Notes: generated by a model from the sequence alone, not told the origin. Counted from the first letter of the stretch, positions 49,169 to 58,544 are shown. The stretch is DNA of 64,000 nt from Clostridium_I sp047718555 (GCF_047718555.1 NZ_JBDNRK010000003.1:1-64000); one strand, 5' to 3'. Made by a program: numbers and translations.

Positions 49169-49686
49169 TGAATGCATTTCTTACAGTAATACCAATTATA
49201 ATTATAAGGTTTGGGCTTCTAAGTATATTAGACAAAGATGCGTTAAAACGTGCGGCCTACTTTCCTCCGCTAATTGGAAGTGAAAAGGTAGCGTTTTGGT
49301 TTTATCAAATTGCTAACATTCTTATATTCCTGTATTTATTTCTTCTCAAGATCAGGAATGACTCCTTTTGGTTTTGTGCAGGCCTTATCATATATAGTTT
49401 AGGAGTTATTCTTTGTATTGTATCCGTATCAAATTTTGCAAAACCGAAAAAGAATGGAATAAATCTAAAAGGACTATACCAAATCTCCCGTAATCCTATG
49501 TACATTGCATATTTTATTTATTTTTTAGGCTGCGTGATGCTCACGCGTTCACTGATATTACTTGCATTACTAGTAGTTTTTCAAATATCAGCTCATTGGA
49601 TTATCCTTTCAGAAGAAAGATGGTGCATAAATGAGTTTGGAGAAGAGTACATAAAATATATGAATAAGGTGAGACGTTATCTCTAG
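49168..49686 (+). CDS. isoprenylcysteine-carboxyl-methyltransferase-like membrane protein
   Basis: The 172-residue protein has four to five transmembrane helices and a C-terminal signature GLYQISRNPMYIAYFIYFLGC...SEERWCINEFGEEYIKYMNKVRRYL. This matches the PEMT/ICMT membrane methyltransferase family (RNPxY and the ExxL...F...Y..Y end). Bacterial members methylate lipid or unknown substrates with S-adenosylmethionine. GAGAGGAG precedes the ATG, which overlaps the stop of the deleted GNAT. Confidence 0.85.
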   Translation: MNAFLTVIPIIIIRFGLLSILDKDALKRAAYFPPLIGSEKVAFWFYQIANILIFLYLFLLKIRNDSFWFCAGLIIYSLGVILCIVSVSNFAKPKKNGINLKGLYQISRNPMYIAYFIYFLGCVMLTRSLILLALLVVFQISAHWIILSEERWCINEFGEEYIKYMNKVRRYL

Positions 49687-49810
49687 AGAATTTATAATGT
49701 ATTTAAAAATTTATGAAGTAGTATAATTTGATTATGAAAGTAAAGCCTTATAAGATATTAGTCAAATATTGTAAAGTGAAAATTTTTATGATAATTGGAA
49801 GGATAGAAAA

Positions 49811-50392
49811 GTGTTGTTAATTGTTATAGTAATTGTAATTTCTATATTGTTGGCATTTATCAATTTATCTCCCCTGTTGTTTTATAAAAAACCTTTAATT
49901 AAATTAAAACGAGATAAATTTGATACTATTATCATTTTAGGGTATCCTGCAACAAAAGATGGAAGACCATCACCAATAATGCGTGAAAGAGTTATTAAAG
50001 CTGTTGAACTATTTAATAAAGGATATGCAAAATACATTATTTGTTCTGGTGGAAGTGCTCATAATAAATATAGAGAAGCAGATATAATGATTAACCTTGC
50101 GGAATCATTGGGAGTTCCTGAGAGTTCGCTAATAAAAGAGGATAAATCAATAAATACCTATGGAAACATAATTAATTCCATTGAAATAATGAAAAAAAGA
50201 AAGTGGTCATCAGTAATAGTAGTTACATCACCTTGGCATTTAAAACGTTCTAATTACCTATTATCAAAATTTGATATCACATATGCAATGAAAAAATCAG
50301 CTTATCCAAAAAAATTTTCTATTTTATTTATTATGGCAATATATATCTTTGAAAATTATACTATGGCTAAAAATAAAATTATTTTTCATTAG
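49811..50392 (+). CDS. YdcF-family (DUF218) membrane-anchored protein
   Basis: The 193-residue protein has an N-terminal transmembrane helix followed by a DUF218 domain: FDTIIILGYPATKDGRPSPIMRERVIKAVELFNKGYAKYIICSGG, EADIMINLAESLGVPESSLIKEDKSINTYGN and VVTSPWHLKRS. YdcF/SanA-type proteins are linked to envelope functions and bind adenosylmethionine in one case; the reaction is unknown. It starts at GTG after GGAAGGATAG. Confidence 0.88.
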   Translation: MLLIVIVIVISILLAFINLSPLLFYKKPLIKLKRDKFDTIIILGYPATKDGRPSPIMRERVIKAVELFNKGYAKYIICSGGSAHNKYREADIMINLAESLGVPESSLIKEDKSINTYGNIINSIEIMKKRKWSSVIVVTSPWHLKRSNYLLSKFDITYAMKKSAYPKKFSILFIMAIYIFENYTMAKNKIIFH

Positions 50393-50474
50393 AAGATGAT
50401 ACTTATATAGAAGTGATTTTTAAAAGGCCCGGATTAAGGTGACAAAATAGTTATATAAAAGGAGATGGATGATT

Positions 50475-50576
50475 ATGATACAGATTAAGGAAGGATTTTA
50501 CAAAAAGTTTGGATTAGAGCTAAGACCATCAGAATATGATGGCTCAGGAATGTTTTTAATGATTAAAGGCGACTAA
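50475..50576 (+). pseudogene. GNAT acetyltransferase C-terminal fragment
   Basis: A 33-codon ORF after an AAGGAG site reads MIQIKEGFYKKFGLELRPSEYDGSGMFLMIKGD. FYKKFGLELRPSEYDGSGM is the C-terminal signature of a GNAT enzyme (YbbY/YhbS type), fused to a new start. The rest of the domain is missing. Confidence 0.7.
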
Positions 50577-50634
50577 GTATCGTAGAATCTATTGGTGATT
50601 AAAGACTAAATAATTAAGCGAACGAGGATTTATA

Positions 50635-51168
50635 ATGATAAAACTTGATTTAATGGAAAAAGAAGATTTACAAAAAATTGTGGGGTGGAATGTTAATAAG
50701 TCTTCTGATTACTTATTGCAATGGGCTGGGCCTATGTATAATTATCCCTTAACACTTACGCAGGTTCAAAATTATTTTTTAACTGATGTTAAAAAAGACA
50801 ATCCTAATATTTTTGTTTATAAAATACAACTTATTGACACAGATGAAATTATTGGAACTGTTGAATTACGAGAAATAGATAAAAACAATAAAATTGGTAG
50901 TGTTTGTAGATTTTTAATTGGAGATGAAAATAATAGAGGTAAGGGAGTTGGAAGAAAGGCATTAAAAGAGGTATTAAGAATTGGATTTGAAGATATGAAA
51001 TTTGAAAAGATAATCCTTAAAGTATTTGATTTTAATTACAGCGCTATTAAATGTTATGAAAATGCAGGATTTACAAAAGAAAAATTATTAGAAAATATAA
51101 GTAAATCATCCACAGGCTATTGGAGTTTATACGAAATGGCTATTTTAAAAGATGAAAATGTCCAGTAA
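50635..51168 (+). CDS. RimJ/RimL-type GNAT acetyltransferase
   Basis: The 177-residue protein has a full GNAT_3/RimJ-like domain: VYKIQLIDTDEIIGTVELREIDKNNKIGSVCRFLIGDENNRGKGVGRKALKEVL, with the acetyl-CoA loop NRGKGVG (Q/R-x-x-G-x-G/A), and FDFNYSAIKCYENAGFTKE. Substrates may be protein N-termini or small amines. The site AACGAGG precedes the ATG. Confidence 0.9.
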   Translation: MIKLDLMEKEDLQKIVGWNVNKSSDYLLQWAGPMYNYPLTLTQVQNYFLTDVKKDNPNIFVYKIQLIDTDEIIGTVELREIDKNNKIGSVCRFLIGDENNRGKGVGRKALKEVLRIGFEDMKFEKIILKVFDFNYSAIKCYENAGFTKEKLLENISKSSTGYWSLYEMAILKDENVQ

Positions 51169-51210
51169 AATGAAAATTATCTATGATGAAGTTGGAGATG
51201 AAAATAACAT

Positions 51211-51600
51211 ATGTCAAAAGAAGCATTAACAATGAAATTATTAAAAGAAAAATTTGGTGTTTGTAAATTGGATAAAGATGAATTAATCCCTGAATGGATA
51301 AAGAATAGTCAATTCTATTCTATAACAAAAACAGCAGATGAATTATCTATTGTATGTTCTCAGGATAGTATTCCTGGGGAAGTAAAATGTGAAAAAGATT
51401 GGAGAATTCTAAAAGTTGAAGGGCCATTAGATTTTTCACTAATTGGAATCCTTTCATCAATCACTACAATATTGGCACAAAAGGAAATCAGTATATTTGC
51501 CATTTCCACATATGATACAGATTATATACTTGTGAAAAATAAAGATATTGATAATGCTATAAATGCATTATCTGATGAAAAGTACATAATAACATACTAA
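51211..51600 (+). CDS. ACT-domain protein
   Basis: The 129-residue protein ends with an ACT fold: WRILKVEGPLDFSLIGILSSITTILAQKEISIFAISTYDTDYILVKNKDIDNAINAL (about residues 62-120), and the N-terminal half (SIVCSQDSIPG) fits the paired ACT/CASTOR-like arrangement. Stand-alone members may bind amino acids. GTTGGAGATG precedes the ATG. Confidence 0.85.
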   Translation: MSKEALTMKLLKEKFGVCKLDKDELIPEWIKNSQFYSITKTADELSIVCSQDSIPGEVKCEKDWRILKVEGPLDFSLIGILSSITTILAQKEISIFAISTYDTDYILVKNKDIDNAINALSDEKYIITY

Positions 51601-51745
51601 ATATTAATATTAGGCAGAGAGTATTTCAAATAATAATTTATTCAATATGCTACAAATTTTAATTAGGAGAGATAAGAATTGCACGTACACATTTTCCCAT
51701 GGTATATTATTCAATATTAACTTATATGGTTGGAGGAATTTTAGT

Positions 51746-52195
51746 ATGAAAATTGTAGAAAAGAATCCTAATACACCTGAGGCTCAAGAATTAATGGATG
51801 AACTATCTGAGGCTTTAGAAGCTATAACAGGTGATAGTGGAAGAAATTCATTTAATACTAATGATGTTTGTGCTCCACGTGCTATATTTGTAATTGCATA
51901 TGATGAAGATGGAAGAGCTATTGGTTGTGGGGCCATAAGGCCCATTAACGATAAAATTGCTGAAGTAAAAAGGATATATGCTAAAACAAAGGGTATAGGG
52001 ATAGGGACTAAAATATTATACTATTTAGAAAAGCAAGCAAGAAAATTGAATTATTCCACTCTTTGGCTTGAAACGCGATTAATAAATCAATCAGCGGTAG
52101 CATTCTATGAAAAAAGAGGTTATCATTCTATACGAAACTATGGAAAATATGTTAACAATCCTAAAGCTGTGTGTTTTGAAAAGTATATAATTTAA
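51746..52195 (+). CDS. GNAT acetyltransferase
   Basis: The 149-residue protein has the pattern IFVIAYDEDGRAIGCGAIRPINDKIAEVKRIYAKTKGIGIGTKILYYLEKQARKLNYSTLWLETRLINQSAVAFYEKRGY, a complete GNAT fold with KGIGIG as acetyl-CoA loop. ATG 51746 follows TGGAGG; the longer frame from 51647 has no site. Substrate unknown. Confidence 0.9.
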   Translation: MKIVEKNPNTPEAQELMDELSEALEAITGDSGRNSFNTNDVCAPRAIFVIAYDEDGRAIGCGAIRPINDKIAEVKRIYAKTKGIGIGTKILYYLEKQARKLNYSTLWLETRLINQSAVAFYEKRGYHSIRNYGKYVNNPKAVCFEKYII

Positions 52196-52215
52196 TTAAG
52201 AGGGGAAAGCAAATT

Positions 52216-52656
52216 ATGGTAAGCTATAAATATTTATATATTAACAATGATTCTGGTTTATATAAAGAAGTGGTTGAAATGAGATATAGAATCTTCTTTA
52301 AGCCATTTAATTGCTCAATGGATATGGTGTTTGATAATTTAGAAGAAGAAAGTATACATTTAGTTTGTTGTGATAATAATATCGTAGCTGGATATGCAAG
52401 ATTAAATATTATAGATAAAACTGCTCAAATATCACAAGTGGTCGTAAAGGAAGAGTATAGGAAAAAAGGTATAGGTTCTGAATTGATAAGGGAACTTACT
52501 GACAAATCAAGAGAGTCAGGAATGAAGAAGATAATATTAAATGCCAAAATAGAAATTGTTGATTTATACCGCAGTCTTGGTTATGAAGCAGTTGGACAAG
52601 AGTTTCCTTCAATTAAAACAGGATTGTCACATATAAAAATGGAGAAAACAATATGA
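52216..52656 (+). CDS. GNAT acetyltransferase
   Basis: The 146-residue protein (VEMRYRIFFKPFNCSMDMVFDNLEEESIHLVCCDNNIVAGYARL...QISQVVVKEEYRKKGIGSELIRELTDKSRESGMKKIILNAKIEIVDLYRSLGYEAVG) is an ElaA/YjcF-like GNAT with the loop RKKGIGS. It follows the previous GNAT after 20 bases and probably shares its transcript. AGGGGAAAG precedes the ATG. Confidence 0.9.
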   Translation: MVSYKYLYINNDSGLYKEVVEMRYRIFFKPFNCSMDMVFDNLEEESIHLVCCDNNIVAGYARLNIIDKTAQISQVVVKEEYRKKGIGSELIRELTDKSRESGMKKIILNAKIEIVDLYRSLGYEAVGQEFPSIKTGLSHIKMEKTI

Positions 52657-52832
52657 ATAACTTATTAAAAAATAGAATATTTAAACATTTTATATATTTT
52701 ATTTTTCTCTGTACATCTATATATGGAATTGATTATTTTTTTAGGCCACAGCATAAGGATTTTATCAGAACTGCATCTATTTCTTTAGGAGTTACAGCAG
52801 GGATGTTCATTGTTTCAAGAAAAAAATTGTAA
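52653..52832 (+). CDS. 59-residue membrane protein
   Basis: ATG 52653 overlaps the stop of the GNAT gene (ATGA). The product has a hydrophobic helix (FKHFIYFIFLCTSIYGIDYFF), a short polar loop, and a second amphipathic segment (TASISLGVTAGMFIVS). Overlap implies coupled translation. No family recognised. Confidence 0.55.
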   Translation: MNNLLKNRIFKHFIYFIFLCTSIYGIDYFFRPQHKDFIRTASISLGVTAGMFIVSRKKL

Positions 52833-53020
52833 TCTGTTTAGAATATGTTTTAGGAGCTTTAAAATGAATAAATAACTTATAATAATTAATGACACTATGG
52901 GGGGAGGGATGTAACCTGTAAAGAGTTAAATAAAAACTTTACAATTCAGTATGGCTTGATGGTGATTGGTGTTGGAAGATAAATAGTTTAAATTAGTTTT
53001 TTTAGGAGAAAGAATCATAT

Positions 53021-53383
53021 ATGAAAATTCGAAATGAGTATACTTGTCCACTAGAACTTACCCATGACATTATTAAGGGAAAATGGAAACCGATAATTTT
53101 GTGGAGGCTTCGTCTTGGAAAAATGTCTCTTTCTAAACTTGAAAAAGATATAAATGGAATTACACAAAAGATGTTATTAGAACAATTAAAAGAATTAATT
53201 GAATTTGAACTTGTTAATAAAATTACATATGAAGGGTACCCACTTAAAGTTGAATATTTTTTAACTGAGGATAGAGGAAAGAAAATGTTGAGAGCATTAA
53301 CTATAATGCAGAATATTGGTATTGAATTTATGTTGACAAATGGAAATGAAAATATTTTAAAAGAAAAAGGAATTATAAAATAA
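53021..53383 (+). CDS. HxlR-family transcriptional regulator
   Basis: The 120-residue protein is a typical HxlR winged helix: CPLELTHDIIKGKWKPIILWRLRLGKMSLSKLEKDINGITQKMLLEQLKELIEFELVNKITYEGYPLKVEYFLTEDRGKKML. The N-terminal cysteine before PLELT is the conserved redox-sensing residue in several members, which respond to aldehydes, disulfide stress or electrophiles. It probably regulates the PEBP gene downstream and itself. Confidence 0.93.
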   Translation: MKIRNEYTCPLELTHDIIKGKWKPIILWRLRLGKMSLSKLEKDINGITQKMLLEQLKELIEFELVNKITYEGYPLKVEYFLTEDRGKKMLRALTIMQNIGIEFMLTNGNENILKEKGIIK

Positions 53384-53514
53384 GTACAAAGAAGCTGATG
53401 TAATTGGATACATACAAAAAAGTGGGTAATTTACTGAAAAAATATATTGTGATATGTTGGAAGTAGTTAATGTATTGTAATAAATATAATAATTGTAATC
53501 AAGGAGGTAATAAT

Positions 53515-54012
53515 ATGAAAGTAACAAGTTCAGGTATAATAAATGGTATTATTGAAGATAAATATGGAAAAAGAGGGACACAATTTAATAAAGCTAATAT
53601 ACCAACTTATTCATTGCCAATTAAAATTCAAAATTCACCTAAAGGCACAGTATCCTATGCACTTATTTTAGAAGATAAAGATGCCGTTCCTGTTTGTGGT
53701 TTTTCTTGGATTCACTGGATAGCTGCAAATATTACAAAAACAGAAATAGAAGAAAATGAAAGTATTTTAGGAAATGACTTTGTTCAAGGGGTAAATAGTT
53801 GGTGTGGAGCAATATCCAATGTAGATAAAAAGTTAGCTATAGGATATGGTGGTATGACACCACCTGATAAACCTCATATTTATGAACTGCATGTTTTTGC
53901 TTTGAATGATAAATTAGATTTGCAAGAAGGATTTTATATGAATGAACTATATAAAGCTATGAATGGCTATATTTTAGATCAAGCTACATTAAAAGGATGT
54001 TATGTAAATTAA
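53515..54012 (+). CDS. PEBP-family (YbhB/YbcL-like) protein
   Basis: The 165-residue protein has the bacterial PEBP pattern: LPIKIQNSPKGTVSYALILEDKDAVPVCGFSWIHWIAANI, GVNSWCGA and GYGGMTPPDKPHIYELHVFALN. ATG 53515 follows AAGGAGGT; the longer frame from 53470 lacks a site. The family may bind lipids or act as enzyme inhibitors. Pairing with an HxlR regulator suggests stress-induced expression. A terminator follows. Confidence 0.92.
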   Translation: MKVTSSGIINGIIEDKYGKRGTQFNKANIPTYSLPIKIQNSPKGTVSYALILEDKDAVPVCGFSWIHWIAANITKTEIEENESILGNDFVQGVNSWCGAISNVDKKLAIGYGGMTPPDKPHIYELHVFALNDKLDLQEGFYMNELYKAMNGYILDQATLKGCYVN

Positions 54013-54100
54013 AGTGAAATACTTTTAAAGTCTAGAGTTAAGTGTGTATACTATATTAAAGAGTAGTTTAAGTAATTTACAGCATAAAAAAACAGTAAAA

Positions 54101-54146
54101 AAGGAGAATCTCATATTATAATGGATTCTTCTCGTTTTTTTTATTT
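54101..54146 (+). terminator. terminator after the PEBP gene
   Basis: AGGAGAATC (54102-54110) pairs with GATTCTTCT (54124-54132, one G-U), followed by CGTTTTTTTT. Confidence 0.85.
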
Positions 54147-54275
54147 TTATAACTATAATATGATAAGCTACTACAGAAAATTAATGAATAAGCAATAGAA
54201 AACAAATTTTGTAATTATAAGAACTGTTTTGTTAGTATATAAGTGTAATAATCAATAATATTTATATAGTATTTC

Positions 54276-54320
54276 AATTGTTAGTTGATAATTTATGTAA
54301 TGTATTATACTATTTATATA
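54276..54320 (+). repeat. 45-bp repeat shared with 58703-58747
   Basis: Thirty-seven of 45 positions match 58703-58747, with TTAGTTGATAATTTA and TTATACTATTTA identical. Both lie in gaps a few hundred bases before a short gene and may be related promoter-proximal sequences. Confidence 0.5.
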
Positions 54321-54358
54321 TAAATTAATAAAATTTAATGATATAGAATATTAGATTG

Positions 54359-54487
54359 TTAACTTCTTGCTTCTGCAATTATGGTGGTATCATATATGGA
54401 TATTTTTACACAAGGCGTGGATATGAGACAGCGGCACTTGGACATTCTTTTAGTGATTGGCTACCAATGATAATATTTATGAAGTAG
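54359..54487 (+). pseudogene. CPBP intramembrane protease C-terminal fragment
   Basis: The frame reads LTSCFCNYGGIIYGYFYTRRGYETAALGHSFSDWLPMIIFMK and stops. GGIIYGYFYTRRGYETAALGHSFSD matches the last conserved helix of CPBP (CAAX-type) proteases, where H and D belong to the third motif (xxxH...D). The upstream two-thirds, including the EExxR motif, are absent, so this is a gene remnant. Confidence 0.6.
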
Positions 54488-54587
54488 GTTTATCAACAGC
54501 TCTTAGGTTTGTTAATAATATATAGAATGATTATGATTAATATGATATTTAGATATGTATTAAACTAAATTGAAGAGAGGATGTATT

Positions 54588-54791
54588 ATGAAAGAAAGTT
54601 TACGAATGAACTATATATCTCTATTAATTTCTATTTTACTCACTTTTTTTATGGGACTTATGTATTTTTTACTTGGTAAATCAATGGATCGTCCAATGAG
54701 GATATGCTATGCAGTCATTGCTTTAGCGGTTTTTATACTTATTATTTTCAATATTGTTATGATTATAAGAAAATCGAATATAAAGATTTAA
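54588..54791 (+). CDS. small two-helix membrane protein
   Basis: The 67-residue protein has two hydrophobic helices (YISLLISILLTFFMGLMYFLLG and ICYAVIALAVFILIIFNIVMII) separated by a basic loop. ATG 54588 follows GAGAGG; the longer frame is less likely. It directly precedes the acyltransferase gene (18-base gap), suggesting cotranscription. Function unknown. Confidence 0.65.
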   Translation: MKESLRMNYISLLISILLTFFMGLMYFLLGKSMDRPMRICYAVIALAVFILIIFNIVMIIRKSNIKI

Positions 54792-54809
54792 TATATATGG
54801 AGGTTCTTT

Positions 54810-55964
54810 ATGAATATTGTGGAATATAATGTTCCTAAGAGTAGGATACTTTTTATTGATAACATAAGATTGACTATGATTATTATAGTAGTTTTAGTTC
54901 ATACAAGTGTAACATATAGTGGAATTGGTGGTTGGTATTATATTGAAAATAAATCAGTTGATACAGTATCAAAAATTATATTTGCAATATTTAATACTTT
55001 TTCACAGTCTTATTTTATGGGTTTTTTATTTTTAATAGCAGGTTATTTTATTCCTAAAGCTTATGATAAAAAAGGTGCAGGTAAATTTATTAAAGACAGA
55101 ATTGTAAGACTTGGGCTACCAGTAATAATTTATATTTTTGTTATTCATCCATTTATTGAATATTTCATTATGGGAATTTTCATTGATAAACCGGTACAAG
55201 CATTTAATCAATACTATATTAATTACATTAAACCTTTTGGATTCTTAGGAAATACTGGTCCTCTATGGTTTGCTCTTGCCTTATTAATCTTTACTTTAAT
55301 TTACGCTCTTGTAAGAAGGAACTTTAAGCAATCTATCAAATTAATAAAATATCCTAATCACCTTTCTATAATTTTAATAATACTATTAATATCTTTTTTG
55401 AATTTTGTAGTCAGAATCTTTCAACCTTTTGGAACTTCAATTATGAATATGCAATTATGCTTTTTCTCACAGTATATAATACTTTTCATTATTGGTATTC
55501 TAGCTTACAGAAACAATTGGTTTGCAAACTTACCATATGAATTCGGAGTTTTCTGGCTAAAGGTAAGCTTAGGGTTAGGCTTAGTACTTTGGTTATTAAT
55601 AATGTTGTTTGCAGGTCCATTAGCTGGTAAAGAATATGTAATACTTGGTGGACTTTATTGGCAATCTGCAGTCTATGCATTTTGGGAACAGTTAGTTTGT
55701 GTAGGAATGTGTTTGGGCTTAATTGTAATATTTAGAGATAAGTTTAACTATCAAGGTAAAGTGCTAAAATTTCTTTCACAAAATGCTTTTAGCGTATATG
55801 TTTTTCATGCTCCAATATTAATAGTTATATCTTTATTATTAAGAAATATTTATTTATACCCGCTAATCAAATTTATTTTTGTAGCTTTAATAGTATTACC
55901 AATATCATTTAGTTTTAGTTATCTAATAAGAAGAGTTCCTGTTTTAAAAAAATTATTCTCATAA
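54810..55964 (+). CDS. membrane acyltransferase (acyltransferase 3 family)
   Basis: The 384-residue protein has about ten transmembrane helices and the start RILFIDNIRLTMIIIVVLVHTSVTY, whose H matches the conserved histidine of acyltransferase-3 proteins, followed by FLFLIAGYFIPKAYDKKGAGKFIKDRIVRLGLP. The family adds acyl groups to membrane-associated sugars such as cell-wall polymers or glucans. The substrate here is unknown. GGAGGT precedes the ATG. Confidence 0.9.
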   Translation: MNIVEYNVPKSRILFIDNIRLTMIIIVVLVHTSVTYSGIGGWYYIENKSVDTVSKIIFAIFNTFSQSYFMGFLFLIAGYFIPKAYDKKGAGKFIKDRIVRLGLPVIIYIFVIHPFIEYFIMGIFIDKPVQAFNQYYINYIKPFGFLGNTGPLWFALALLIFTLIYALVRRNFKQSIKLIKYPNHLSIILIILLISFLNFVVRIFQPFGTSIMNMQLCFFSQYIILFIIGILAYRNNWFANLPYEFGVFWLKVSLGLGLVLWLLIMLFAGPLAGKEYVILGGLYWQSAVYAFWEQLVCVGMCLGLIVIFRDKFNYQGKVLKFLSQNAFSVYVFHAPILIVISLLLRNIYLYPLIKFIFVALIVLPISFSFSYLIRRVPVLKKLFS

Positions 55965-56123
55965 AAATATTCAGTATAAGTGTAATGCTTTGTGTGATAA
56001 TGATATTTTTAGAATGAGTTATTAAATATTAATAACTATTTTTTTAAGGTAAAGATGGTAACCAAATGGATTTTGGACTTGTCACTCTAATTATAAATAA
56101 GATTAATATTGAAGGAGAATTCA

Positions 56124-56492
56124 ATGCTTGGAAAAATAGGACTGATTATTTTAGCTGTCATACAAATTGTTGCAGCTATAACTATATTCTTTTCATCAAA
56201 ACAAGATGAAATGTTTGGAATGAAGATGCTGACAAAAGAATTATCAATTTTTAGATATTTATTGTCAAGCTTATGGATTTCAGTAAGTGTAATATATATA
56301 CTAGGTGCATTAAACACAGCATATTTTATGGGAGCAACCACATTGGGCATAGTGAATATTATTTTAGAGGTAATATCCTATTGGGCTGGATTTAGTAAAA
56401 ATAGAAATATGATTAAATATTATCCGCCAATTGCAACTATTGTTATGGCAATACCATTGGTTTTGATGATTTTAAATTTTATGATTAAATGA
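56124..56492 (+). CDS. DUF4345-like four-helix membrane protein
   Basis: The 122-residue protein has four hydrophobic helices with polar positions typical of DUF4345: MLGKIGLIILAVIQIVAAITIFF, FRYLLSSLWISVSVIYILGAL, FMGATTLGIVNIILEVISYW and YPPIATIVMAIPLVLMILN. ATG 56124 follows GAAGGAGA; the TTG at 56109 is inside the leader. Function unknown. Confidence 0.7.
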   Translation: MLGKIGLIILAVIQIVAAITIFFSSKQDEMFGMKMLTKELSIFRYLLSSLWISVSVIYILGALNTAYFMGATTLGIVNIILEVISYWAGFSKNRNMIKYYPPIATIVMAIPLVLMILNFMIK

Positions 56493-56551
56493 AATTATAT
56501 GATAGGCAAGCTATAAGGATATTTTAAATTCTAATAGTTATGGAGGAAAAT

Positions 56552-57169
56552 ATGTATAAAAAGGGAACTAAATCTTGGAGAATAGTAACAACCAGTGATT
56601 TATCATTAAATTTTGCTATTTTTACTGGATGCATATACGGTTTAATAGATGATGTCAATGGAATAAGTAATAATAGACTTTGGCCACCAAAATATTGGAT
56701 AAATAAATTGGATAGCTCTTTAATGATTTTATTAAAAGAGCAGTGGAATAAATGGTTTAATAGCATGATTGAAGATAGGGGTAAAAAAGTTATTTTAAAG
56801 CAAAGTTTTGATTTAACAACCAATATGTTTAATCCACCTGTTTTTTCTGAGTTCCCATATTATGAATTAAGAGAGTGCTGCAAAAATGCATGGCAACCCT
56901 TTATAGAATGGTGGCAAATGACTGGTGGAGGCAGAAATGCACTTTCGTACTTTGAAAGATTAGATAATGAAAAAATATATGAATATATTAGTGAGTTTGA
57001 AAATATATCTCAGAGAAAAGTTAAACCATTTAACTTATACATAGATATGATATACACATATACAAGTGAAATTGTAGAAGTAAATAGTGAATATATTATT
57101 ATTGTTCCAGATAGACCTTTGTATTTTGATAAGGATTGGTGGATGAATAAATTAAGTCAGATAGGTTAG
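56552..57169 (+). CDS. hypothetical cytoplasmic protein
   Basis: The 205-residue protein has many aromatic residues (LWPPKYWINKLDSSLMILLKEQWNKWFNSMIED, WQPFIEWWQMTGGGRNALSYFERLD) and no membrane helices. It looks like a stand-alone soluble domain also seen, I believe, in other Firmicutes without assigned function. ATG 56552 follows GGAGGA; the earlier in-frame ATG lies in that site. Confidence 0.7.
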   Translation: MYKKGTKSWRIVTTSDLSLNFAIFTGCIYGLIDDVNGISNNRLWPPKYWINKLDSSLMILLKEQWNKWFNSMIEDRGKKVILKQSFDLTTNMFNPPVFSEFPYYELRECCKNAWQPFIEWWQMTGGGRNALSYFERLDNEKIYEYISEFENISQRKVKPFNLYIDMIYTYTSEIVEVNSEYIIIVPDRPLYFDKDWWMNKLSQIG

Positions 57170-57225
57170 AAAATGATAATGTACGTTTTTAAAATATAAA
57201 TTAAATAAGATTAGGAAGATATATT

Positions 57226-57633
57226 ATGAAAAGTATTTATAATATTGGAGATTTAGTGAAGGAATTAAAGATAAATAAAGAGACTATAAGATATTATGAA
57301 AAAATTGGATTGCTTTCTGACCCTAAAAAAGATAAAAATGGATATAGAATATATTCAAAAGAAGATATACAGAAAATTAGATTTATACTCATTGTCAAAA
57401 AATTTGGTTTTTCATTGAAGGAAATAAGCATGTTGCTTCCCAAGATATATGATGAAATATTGGAAGAGAATATGGAGAACATTAAAGCTATAGTTGAATA
57501 TAAAATAAGTGAAATAGATAATAAAATAAATGAATTAGAAGAAACTAAAAGGTTACTTCAAAAAGTAAATGATAATATATTATCGCAGAATAGAGAATGT
57601 TGTAATGATATAGAAACCTATTTAAGAAAATAA
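57226..57633 (+). CDS. MerR-family transcriptional regulator
   Basis: The 135-residue protein has a MerR DNA-binding domain (YNIGDLVKELKINKETIRYYEKIGLLSDPKKDKNGYRIYSKEDIQKIRFILIVKKFGFSLKEISMLL), a long dimer helix, and a C-terminal CC (QNRECCND) that may bind a metal or sense thiols, as in MerR proteins for heavy metals or redox stress. It precedes the flavodoxin/ferredoxin gene by 105 bases and probably controls it. Confidence 0.9.
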   Translation: MKSIYNIGDLVKELKINKETIRYYEKIGLLSDPKKDKNGYRIYSKEDIQKIRFILIVKKFGFSLKEISMLLPKIYDEILEENMENIKAIVEYKISEIDNKINELEETKRLLQKVNDNILSQNRECCNDIETYLRK

Positions 57634-57737
57634 TTCTTGACTGTGTAGTATAGTACATGCTTTACAATACCATTAAAAGCTGATAATCTGCTTTTCGGCA
57701 AAATGAAAAGTGAATATAAAAAAGAGGTGGCATTATT

Positions 57738-58535
57738 ATGGTAATAGAAAAGGATACTATACTGTATTTCTCGGGGACAGGCAACAGCTTACAAGTAGCA
57801 AAAGATATAAGGAGTGAGCTTGGAGAAATTGATTTATGTGGCATATCTTCACTCATAGATGAAAAAGAAATAAAAGTGAATGCAGGAATACTTGGAATAG
57901 TATTTCCAGTGTACTATGCACGTCTTCCATTAATAGTAGAAAGAATTGTAAAAAACCTAAAATTTAATAAAGGAACTTATATTTTTGCAGCAGCAACTCA
58001 TGGTGGAGCCCCTGCAGAGGCATTGATTAAGTTGAAGGATATATTACAAAATAATGGAGGAGTACTTAATTCGGGTTTTTTAATTCATATGCCAGGAAAT
58101 CATATTTTTGCCTATAATCCTAGTGCTGCGGGAAAATATGATAGAGTTTTTCAAAGAGAAAAAACAAAAGTTAAGGAAATATCAGATATTATAAGACAAG
58201 GAAAAGATTATAAATGTGAAGTAAGCAAATTAATTATTGATAGAATAATAGACAGGGTTTTTATCAAAATTACGGATAGAATAATGGATAGTCTCCATGT
58301 AAAAGATAAAAAGTTTTGGGTTAAAGATAATTGCAATGGGTGCAAAATATGTGAAAGAATTTGTCCGGTTAATAACATAGAATTCAATACAGACAATCCC
58401 ATTTGGAAACATAATTGTGAGCAGTGTACAGCTTGCATTCAATATTGTCCTAATGAAGCTATTCAATGGGATAAGAAAACTATAAATAGAAGAAGGTATA
58501 GAAATCCTAATGTAGATATTAATGAGTTAATATAA
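57738..58535 (+). CDS. EFR1-type flavodoxin/ferredoxin fusion protein
   Basis: The 265-residue protein has an N-terminal flavodoxin-like domain (YFSGTGNSLQVAKDI, the FMN phosphate loop; VFPVYYARLPLIVERIV) and two C-terminal 4Fe-4S clusters (CNGCKICERICPVNN and CEQCTACIQYCPNEA, four cysteines each). This is the EFR1 family, a presumed intracellular electron carrier or reductase. AGAGGTGG precedes the ATG. A MerR regulator lies upstream and a terminator follows. Confidence 0.92.
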   Translation: MVIEKDTILYFSGTGNSLQVAKDIRSELGEIDLCGISSLIDEKEIKVNAGILGIVFPVYYARLPLIVERIVKNLKFNKGTYIFAAATHGGAPAEALIKLKDILQNNGGVLNSGFLIHMPGNHIFAYNPSAAGKYDRVFQREKTKVKEISDIIRQGKDYKCEVSKLIIDRIIDRVFIKITDRIMDSLHVKDKKFWVKDNCNGCKICERICPVNNIEFNTDNPIWKHNCEQCTACIQYCPNEAIQWDKKTINRRRYRNPNVDINELI

Positions 58536-58544
58536 AATAATACA

